From Myxococcales bacterium UBA5297 (lineage in GTDB: Bacteria; Myxococcota; Myxococcia; Myxococcales; UBA5297): a DNA stretch of 17,062 bases. The notes under the pieces were generated by a model, which saw nothing but the letters and a program-made list of their open reading frames with translations, was not told where the DNA came from and did no database searches. The position numbers and the translations under genes were made by a program. The DNA lies in contig DHSB01000051.1 of assembly GCA_002408385.1 (NCBI GenBank), forward strand, positions 1 to 17,062. Reading direction: 5' to 3'. Positions 6,877-12,419 of the stretch are shown one piece after another (positions within the stretch are counted from its first letter, which is position 1; every line of letters begins with the position of its first letter).

Positions 6877-7455
6877 CTAGATCTGCGTTTGCAGCGTTTG
6901 CTTGACCGCGCTCGTGCCCTTCTCGACGACCTTGCCCGCCATCTCGAGCTCCTGACTCGCGCGGTAGGTGTGGGCTTGGAAAGCGAGGAGCTCGGCGGGA
7001 GAGAAAGTCCGGCCGGACTCCGCCATCTTGAGGATCTGGTCGAGCCGGGCCTGGGCCTGTTGCACCTCGGTGAGGATGCGCGCGCCCCCCGGGCGCTCCG
7101 AGGGCGAGAGCGTACCGGCTTGCGCTGTCGCCTCGGCCGCCTTCGCCGCGGCCGGCTGCCGGAGCCCGCCGCGCTCGACGGGGCGCGGGGCCTGGGTTCG
7201 GACGGCTCTCGCTCCGGGCTGGACGGCCTTCGCGCCGGGCCGCGCCACGCGGAGCTGCGCCTGCGCTTCGGGAGAGCCCTCGGCCGGTCGCGCTGGGCCC
7301 GCGGGCCCCTTCGCCCCTTGGGACAGGCCGGTCGGAGGCCCGGCTTGGGGGCCGCCCTTGGAAGCGGACTGGGCAAGCTGCTTGGCGAAGTCGGCGCCCG
7401 AAGCGGGTCCCGCGGCCCCGGTGGCCGGCACGGAGGCGGCGATCTTCTCGACCAT
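6877..7455 (-). CDS. sctI: Type III secretion inner rod protein SctI (YscI/PrgJ-like C-terminus) with long low-complexity N-terminus
   Basis: The product has 192 aa. The last 45 residues (FSPAELLAFQAHTYRASQEL at 151-170, then EMAGKVVEKGTSAVKQTLQ at 171-189) fit the conserved C-terminal helix of SctI: a S-P-x-x-L-L-x-x-Q start, E-(L/M)-(A/T)-x-K-V, and ending T-L-x-x-Q. SctI forms the inner rod linking the export gate and SctJ to the needle. The N-terminal 145 residues are Ala/Pro/Gly/Arg-rich and look disordered, making the protein about twice the usual length (about 100-140 aa). The ATG at 7455 is preceded by GGGAGG. The gene follows the SctF-like gene by 26 bp and precedes sctJ by 150 bp, the common F-I-J order. 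Confidence 0.82.
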   Translation of the reverse strand: MVEKIAASVPATGAAGPASGADFAKQLAQSASKGGPQAGPPTGLSQGAKGPAGPARPAEGSPEAQAQLRVARPGAKAVQPGARAVRTQAPRPVERGGLRQPAAAKAAEATAQAGTLSPSERPGGARILTEVQQAQARLDQILKMAESGRTFSPAELLAFQAHTYRASQELEMAGKVVEKGTSAVKQTLQTQI

Positions 7456-7481
7456 GGCTCCCTCCCGTCCCTCGAAGGCGG

Positions 7482-7940
7482 TTAGCGGATGTTGTTGATG
7501 GCCGTCTTGGCCGCTTCGTGCCGGACCTTGAGGATGTTGCTGATGGAGTTGAACTCGCGGCTCTCCTGCTGCATCTGGTTCTGCAGCACGAGGTACTGCG
7601 CGGTCCACCGCTGGTTGGCCTCCATCATCTCGCGCTGCTGCTGCAGGCTGTCGGCACCCGAGGCGCCGCTCGACTCGGCGCCCTTGGCCTGGATGTCGGC
7701 GCGGCCGAGAAGGCCGCGGTCGCCGACGGCCGCGCCGGAGGATGCGCTGCGCCCCATCGCGGCGGTCTCGCTCACCGCGGCGCTGATGACCGCGCCGCCC
7801 GGCACCATCGCCGAGGCGACCCCAGCCATCACCCCAGCCGAGCCCGAGAGCCCGCGGGCGAACATGGCGCCGAAATCGGTCTGCGGGGTCTGGCGGTCGG
7901 ATGCCGGGCCAATCGAAAGCTGGTTGATTCGGTTGCTCAT
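7482..7940 (-). CDS. Needle-like T3SS protein, probable SctF equivalent (first gene of the operon)
   Basis: The product has 152 aa, with no signal peptide. Residues 28-75 are Gly/Ala/Ser-rich and moderately hydrophobic (MVPGGAVISAAVSETAAMG). Residues 98-152 form a Gln/Glu-rich amphipathic helix ending SNILKVRHEAAKTAINNIR. That end aligns without gaps to the C-terminus of needle proteins as I remember them (PrgI ends SNTVKVFKDIDAAIIQNFR), including S-N-x-x-K-V and N-(I/F)-R. Needle subunits are usually about 80 aa, so the N-terminal half is extra. It could instead be a translocator, filament or chaperoned substrate. The position before sctI and sctJ supports a needle. The ATG at 7940 has GAGGA five bases upstream. 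The gene is certain; the role is inferred. Confidence 0.6.
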   Translation of the reverse strand: MSNRINQLSIGPASDRQTPQTDFGAMFARGLSGSAGVMAGVASAMVPGGAVISAAVSETAAMGRSASSGAAVGDRGLLGRADIQAKGAESSGASGADSLQQQREMMEANQRWTAQYLVLQNQMQQESREFNSISNILKVRHEAAKTAINNIR

Positions 7941-8081
7941 CGTCGTCCTCGCCGGCGTGTGGTGTTTGGGCGAGGGCGGCTACCAGAAGCGTGCCAGCGA
8001 GCCGTCTCGGAAGCGCCGGCAGCTGCGGCAGCGCGCGCGCCTGTTCCAGGACGGAACGCGGCGGCCCTGAGCCTGAACGAA

Positions 8082-8112
8082 GAACGCCCGGGCCGATGGG
8101 GCCCGGGCGTTC
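8082..8112 (-). terminator. Intrinsic terminator hairpin after the TSP3/VWA lipoprotein gene
   Basis: A perfect 13-bp stem (GAACGCCCGGGCC with its complement) closes a 5-base loop. On the minus strand it lies 35 bp after the lipoprotein stop. It is followed by a short T-rich tract (TTCTTCGTTC), not a full poly-U. It ends the lipoprotein transcript and implies that the T3SS operon at 7940 has its own promoter in 7941-8081. Confidence 0.8.
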
Positions 8113-8147
8113 GAGGATGTGGCTGATCGGTCGGCGAAGGGCGCGCG

Positions 8148-11100
8148 CTAGCTCGGCCCGCCGACACAGGCGCAGCGCGACGGGTTGCAGGTCAAGCCCG
8201 GAGCGCACCCGCCGCAGTCGGGTTTGCAGACGCAGCCGCAGAGCGCTTCGTCGACCTGGAAATTCCCCTGGCAGCCGAGCCCCCAGGTGTCGCAGACGCA
8301 GGCGCACGTCTCGGTGTCGAACCGGAAGCCGGGGCCGCAGGTCATGCTCACGTTGCACTGGCAGGAGCACGAGCCGGTGTCGCAGAACTCGTTGGCGCCG
8401 CAGCCGTTGCAGTCGGGCGAGCAGACCCAGCGACAAGTGGCCGGCTCGCACATGTGCGTGGGGCCAGGGCTCGGCGCGCCGCAATCGCTGGGGCAGACGC
8501 ACTCGCCGAGCGCCTCATCGCAGACCAGAGGAGGGATGCATTTGTCAGGGCAGGGGTCAGGCTCGCCGTCCGGGTTGGTGGTGAGGTCGTTCCAGTAGCG
8601 GTAGCTGACCGCTGCCCTCTGGCCCGCGACGGTCGGTCGGCAGTTGCCGAAGAAGAGAATGCGCCTCGAGACGCCGTCGAAATCGAAGCCGTTCTGGCGG
8701 TCGCGAGGCAGATCGCTGGCTGCACAGGCCGTGGAGCCGCCGAAACCGGTCGGGTCGATGGCCACCTTGATGGTTGAGGCGATGGGCGGCTTCTGTGTGG
8801 TGTAGGGGCTCACGGCGGCGATCGCCGCGTTGATGATCGCGTCGATGGTCGGCTCGAGCGAGCCGGTGCCGGTGTTCGCCGAATTGATGTCGCCGAAGAC
8901 TCCACCCATCAGGTCGATGGTCGCCTTGTTCTTGTGTGGCGTGCTCTGGCTCTCGCCGCAGCTCTGACCGTCCGGACAGACGATGCCGTGGAGCTGGGCC
9001 CGCGCGCCGTGGCCGTCGTAGTTCTGGAAGAAGCTGGCGAAGCCCTGGGCGGTGGTCGAGGACTGATCGTCGGCGTCGGCAAGAAGGATAAAGACCAGAG
9101 TCGCCCCCGGACGCAGCTTCCTGTCGGCGGTTGCGGTCCCGTCGAGAAGCTGGTTCTCGGTCAACAGGCGCGCCGACTGCAGGACCTGCTCGGTGCCGGT
9201 ACCGTTGGTGTTGAACCAGCCCGAGGCCCCTGAAGTGAACCAGTTGAGGATGGTGGTCTGGCTGGTCGTGAAGGAGCGAAAGCCATCGGTCGCGTCGTTC
9301 GGATACCGGTAGTACGAGGAGGTCGTCGCCGCCATGCGCCAGTCGATGGCCGCGTTTTGCAGCTTCTGAATCATCACCGCGCCCGCGTTGGCGACCGCGG
9401 TCTGGTAGCTGAGCATCGACCCGGAGTTGTCGACCACCCAGACGAAGTCGACCATCGCGGGAGGCTGGGTCTCGAAGACCTCGCACTGGGCCGCGTTGGT
9501 GTCGCCAAACTGCGCGAGCGCCGAACCGCCGCCCAAATCGGACAGGTAGAAGGGCTTCGACTCGGTGAACCTCGCCTGCGGCATGAGCGCCATCACCGCC
9601 ACGGTGCGGGTCGGGGAGCGGCGCACGTATTCGGCCTCGATCTTGAGGGGGCCGGTGACGCCCGCGCTGCCGGCGAGCAGGTCGGTCGCTGAGCCGAGGA
9701 ACCGGCCCGCGATGTCGTTGGCGCGCTCCTTGAGATCGACGGCACCCGCCAGGTCATAGAGGGCGTGGACCGCCTGGTAGCCGTCCCAGGTCGTGAAGGT
9801 CTGCGAGATCGCGTTGGAGACCGAGCCGACCGCCGCCAGCTTGCCGCGCCCGGCGGTCTCGTCGGCCGCAGGGCCGGCTCCGGTTGGCGTGGTCAGCAGC
9901 GCGAGTCCGACCACCTGGTGCGTCGGGTCGTAGACCATGATCGCCTTCTCGACCCCGCCGACCCTGGGCCGGGCAACCTCGGAGAAATCCGCGGTGGCCG
10001 CAATGCGCAGGTCCGCCGGAATCGACTCGTGGATGGTCACCGGCCGCAAGTTGTCCGTCGAGCAGGCCTGCTGCGCAGGGCCCGCTCCGTCGGCCGGGTC
10101 GTTGGGGTTGAGCTCGCCCGGGTCGAGCTGGCCGTTCTGGTTCGAGTCCTCGGCACCGTCGGCGATGCCATCGCCGTCCGAGTCCGGGTTGAGCGGGTCG
10201 GTGGTCGCGGTGCAATCGGCGTCGGGAAGGTGCCGCGGGCAGTTGGCCGGGTCGTGGTTGGTGCAGGAGCCCCGCTCGACGCCATCGGTCAGCCCGTCTC
10301 CGTCGGTGTCCGGCATGCTCGGGTCGGTCTCATCCGAGTCGCGGCGGCCGTTGTGGTTGGCGTCCTCCTCGCCGTCGAGAAGCCCGTCACAGTCCGAATC
10401 CGGGCGGGTGGGGTTGGTGCGAGTGGTCGGGGCGAGATCGGGCTGGAAATCGGGGCAGTGGGTCGGGTCCGGGTTGACCGTCACGCCAATCTCGAGCCCA
10501 TCCTTCAACCCGTCGCCGTCGGTGTCCGGATTGTGCGGGTCGGTGCCGTACTGGGGCTCCTCGCGGTCGGGGATTCCGTCGCAGTCGGCGTCGGCCGAGA
10601 GGGCCGGGCCGCAGTCGCTAGGGTCGAGCGGGTCGGTCTCGCCGAGATCGACCTGGTGGTTCCAGTTCTTGTCCTCGACGCCGTCGAGACAGCCGTCGCC
10701 GTCCGAGTCGGGGTTGGCCGGATCGGTCTCGCCCGGGTCGACGATGCCGTTTCGGTTTTGGTCCTCGATGCCGTCGGGGATGCCGTCGCCGTCGCTGTCG
10801 CGCAGGATGGGAGAGGTTTCGCCCGGGTCGAGGACGCCGTCGCGGTTTTTGTCTTCGAGGCCATCGGGGATGCTATCGCCGTCGCTGTCGGAGCCGTTCG
10901 GATCGCTCTCGCCCGGGTCGACCCGGCCGTTCTTGTTCTTGTCCTCGACGCCGTCGGGGATGCCGTCGCCGTCGCTGTCGGCGGCCACTGGGGAGGTGAT
11001 GGTCGAGGGGTCGGCGTCGCCTTGGAAGGTGCAGCCCGTCCCGGCGATGGGGGCGACCCGGCCTACTTCAACCCCGTCGAGGATGCCGTCGCCGTCGGTG

Positions 11101-11462
11101 TCGGGGTTGGTCGGGCTGGTCTTCCGTCCGTCGTGGTAGGTGATTGCGAACTCCTCGGCGTCCGACAGCCCGTCGCAGTCGGTGTCCTTGAGGGGGTTTT
11201 TCGGGTCGCTGAGGCTCGCGTCGAGGGCCGGCGTGGTGCCCGCGTCTTCGGCTTGCTCGCCGCCCCCGTCGGCCGGCGGCGGGTCGACCTCGCCCCCGTC
11301 CTTCTTGTCGCTCGCGACGCAGCGTCCGCCGCTGCACTGTTGGCCGGCGGGGCAGTCGATAGAAGTCGTGCAAGCGTCTCCGCCGGCGGCCGGCGGTTCG
11401 TTCGCGCAGCCGATCAGCAAAAGGGCGAGAGGAATCAGGGAGAGGGCGGCAAACCGTGTCAT
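8148..11462 (-). CDS. Surface lipoprotein with thrombospondin type 3 repeats, VWA domain and Cys-rich tail
   Basis: The product has 1104 aa. The signal peptide carries lipobox LIGC (Cys19). Next comes a small Cys cluster (residues 31-49), then an acidic linker. Residues 93-460 carry about eleven Ca-binding DxDxDG motifs of the thrombospondin type 3 kind, four of them in exact 30-residue units. About 460-668 is a globular region with no family I recognise. A VWA domain starts near 669, with MIDAS motif DNSGS at 678-682 and a later LVFILLADADD strand-loop that fits the third metal-site segment. From about 968 to the end there are 28 cysteines with EGF-like CxCxC spacing. This layout is typical of exported, calcium-dependent surface proteins of Myxococcota; ligand and role are unknown. 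The ATG at 11462 has GAGG upstream and begins the signal peptide. It is transcriptionally separate from the T3SS. Confidence 0.92.
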   Translation of the reverse strand: MTRFAALSLIPLALLLIGCANEPPAAGGDACTTSIDCPAGQQCSGGRCVASDKKDGGEVDPPPADGGGEQAEDAGTTPALDASLSDPKNPLKDTDCDGLSDAEEFAITYHDGRKTSPTNPDTDGDGILDGVEVGRVAPIAGTGCTFQGDADPSTITSPVAADSDGDGIPDGVEDKNKNGRVDPGESDPNGSDSDGDSIPDGLEDKNRDGVLDPGETSPILRDSDGDGIPDGIEDQNRNGIVDPGETDPANPDSDGDGCLDGVEDKNWNHQVDLGETDPLDPSDCGPALSADADCDGIPDREEPQYGTDPHNPDTDGDGLKDGLEIGVTVNPDPTHCPDFQPDLAPTTRTNPTRPDSDCDGLLDGEEDANHNGRRDSDETDPSMPDTDGDGLTDGVERGSCTNHDPANCPRHLPDADCTATTDPLNPDSDGDGIADGAEDSNQNGQLDPGELNPNDPADGAGPAQQACSTDNLRPVTIHESIPADLRIAATADFSEVARPRVGGVEKAIMVYDPTHQVVGLALLTTPTGAGPAADETAGRGKLAAVGSVSNAISQTFTTWDGYQAVHALYDLAGAVDLKERANDIAGRFLGSATDLLAGSAGVTGPLKIEAEYVRRSPTRTVAVMALMPQARFTESKPFYLSDLGGGSALAQFGDTNAAQCEVFETQPPAMVDFVWVVDNSGSMLSYQTAVANAGAVMIQKLQNAAIDWRMAATTSSYYRYPNDATDGFRSFTTSQTTILNWFTSGASGWFNTNGTGTEQVLQSARLLTENQLLDGTATADRKLRPGATLVFILLADADDQSSTTAQGFASFFQNYDGHGARAQLHGIVCPDGQSCGESQSTPHKNKATIDLMGGVFGDINSANTGTGSLEPTIDAIINAAIAAVSPYTTQKPPIASTIKVAIDPTGFGGSTACAASDLPRDRQNGFDFDGVSRRILFFGNCRPTVAGQRAAVSYRYWNDLTTNPDGEPDPCPDKCIPPLVCDEALGECVCPSDCGAPSPGPTHMCEPATCRWVCSPDCNGCGANEFCDTGSCSCQCNVSMTCGPGFRFDTETCACVCDTWGLGCQGNFQVDEALCGCVCKPDCGGCAPGLTCNPSRCACVGGPS
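10620..10979 (-). repeat. Four tandem 90-bp (30-aa) TSP3 units within the lipoprotein gene
   Basis: Residues 162-281 fall into four units of exactly 30 residues. Each follows DSDGD-S/G-(I/C)-PDG-(V/L/I)-EDxNxNGxxD then PGE-(S/T)-(D/S)-P. At DNA level the shared block complementary to GACAGCGACGGCGA recurs every 90 bp, ending near 10710, 10800, 10890 and 10980. The other TSP3 motifs of the protein are irregularly spaced, so this block looks like a recent local expansion. Confidence 0.9.
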
Positions 11463-11490
11463 TCCGAACCTCGCGTGCGGCCGGTGGGCG

Positions 11491-11509
11491 GGTCTATCAA
11501 TTATAGACC
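11491..11509 (-). promoter_or_regulatory. Promoter -10 embedded in a perfect palindrome upstream of the lipoprotein gene
   Basis: GGTCTAT-CAATT-ATAGACC is a perfect 7+7 inverted repeat with a 5-base spacer, 28 bp upstream of the lipoprotein ATG. Read on the minus strand it contains a consensus TATAAT (11505 to 11500). Only a weak -35 candidate (CCTTTT-like) lies about 16 bp further upstream. It is the most AT-rich spot in this stretch. The arrangement suggests a sigma-70-type promoter whose -10 is covered by a repressor operator, though the regulator is unknown. Confidence 0.5.
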
Positions 11510-11600
11510 AGGCGACCTGAGAAAAGGCTGCCGGTGCGGTGGGCGTGAGCGGCGCGAGGGTGCTCGGCTGCGCTCGCCTGGCCGCCTGCTGCTGGTTTTC

Positions 11601-11630
11601 TTGCTCCGCTGACGAGCCATCCATTACACT
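11601..11630 (+). promoter_or_regulatory. Candidate promoter for the GspE-N gene pair
   Basis: TTGCTC (11601-11606) and TACACT (11625-11630) are separated by 18 bp and lie 36 bp before the ATG at 11667. A Shine-Dalgarno GGAGGA occurs at 11650-11655. The match to the sigma-70 consensus is modest and was made by eye. It sits inside the 204-bp divergent intergenic region shared with the lipoprotein gene. Confidence 0.3.
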
Positions 11631-11666
11631 GTCAGCCAACTTAAGTTTCGGAGGATTCTCGGGAAT

Positions 11667-12413
11667 ATGGCGATCCGGCTCGGAGAACTGCTGGTCAGGG
11701 CCAAGGTGATCTCAGAAGGCCAGCTCCGGGCTGCACTCTCCGAGCAGCAGAAATGGGGCGGCAAACTCGGCGAGATCCTCGTGCGCATGGAATTCTGCAG
11801 CGAGGACATGGTCGTGAAGGCCCTCTCGAAGCAGCTCGGGGTCCAGAGGGCGGACGTCGACCATCTGCCGCCCATTCCTGAGGCGGTCCTCCAGAAGGTC
11901 CCGCTGGCCATGGCGCGCGACCTCAACGTGTTGCCGCTGCAGTTGCGCGACGACGGCAAGACCCTCGTCGTCGCGATGGCCGACCCCAGGAACATCCAGG
12001 CGGTCGATGAGCTGCGCTCGCGCACCGGGTGTCGGATCTTCCCGCTCATCGCCGGGCCCTCTTCGTTGGCGCGGGTGCGCGCCAAGCTCTACTACGGTGA
12101 GGAGGAGCTCGACTCCGACGCGGACGAGGGGTTCAAGGTGACCGATGCGCAGGGGCGCACCCTCGTCAAGAACATCGCCGACATCCGGCCGCCGGCCCGA
12201 GCGGCACCTCCACCCCCACCCCCTGCTCCCATCGAGCCTCCCGCAATGCGCCCGGCAGCGCCTGTGCCCGCGGGCCCGAACCCAACTGAGCTATTGAACG
12301 CAATCGAGGCCGTGCAGCGCAAGGAAGTCTCTGCGTTGAAGGCCATGGTCGAGCTCCTCATCGAAAAGGGCGTGTTCTCCCGCGAGGAGTACCTGGCGCG
12401 GGTCAAGCGCTAA
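11667..12413 (+). CDS. Stand-alone GspE N-terminal (MshEN-type) domain protein
   Basis: The product has 248 aa. Residues 4-56 contain two tandem helical motifs: RLGELLVRAKVISEGQLRAA then LSEQ, and KLGEILVRMEFCSEDMVVKA then LSKQ. This is the MshEN pattern found at the N-terminus of GspE/PilB/MshE ATPases, which in several proteins binds cyclic di-GMP through the R/K-L-G-x-x-L-V motifs. The alpha/beta part follows with VVAMADPRNIQAVDELRSRT (101-120), also typical of GspE-N. No Walker A or ATPase domain follows. Instead there is a Pro/Ala-rich linker (175-207) and a C-terminal helix with a KGVFSREEYLARVK end. The start has GGAGGA upstream. It likely acts as a cytosolic adaptor or c-di-GMP receptor; the second-messenger role is inferred from the motif. 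It lies 6 bp before its paralogue. Confidence 0.88.
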   Translation: MAIRLGELLVRAKVISEGQLRAALSEQQKWGGKLGEILVRMEFCSEDMVVKALSKQLGVQRADVDHLPPIPEAVLQKVPLAMARDLNVLPLQLRDDGKTLVVAMADPRNIQAVDELRSRTGCRIFPLIAGPSSLARVRAKLYYGEEELDSDADEGFKVTDAQGRTLVKNIADIRPPARAAPPPPPPAPIEPPAMRPAAPVPAGPNPTELLNAIEAVQRKEVSALKAMVELLIEKGVFSREEYLARVKR

Positions 12414-12419
12414 GAACCC

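Noticed and set aside
1..7940. Reading the locus as a flagellar operon
   Set aside because: SctJ is the 266-aa lipoprotein form, not the larger FliF. The operon has a SctI rod C-terminus and a needle-like protein and no hook, filament or FliE genes.
8043..8057. GTTCC-N5-GGAAC inverted repeat upstream of the T3SS operon as an operator
   Set aside because: Five-base arms are too short to mean much in this GC-rich spacer, and no promoter element overlaps it.
10620..10979. Regular 90-bp repeats as a CRISPR array
   Set aside because: The repeats are in frame, encode Ca-binding TSP3 motifs and have no unique-spacer structure.
9765..11612. 615-codon plus-strand open frame opposite the lipoprotein gene
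   Set aside because: It mirrors the TSP3 repeats (monotonous Val/Ala/Gly/Arg), lacks any domain, and the minus-strand frame has a signal peptide, VWA and TSP3 motifs.
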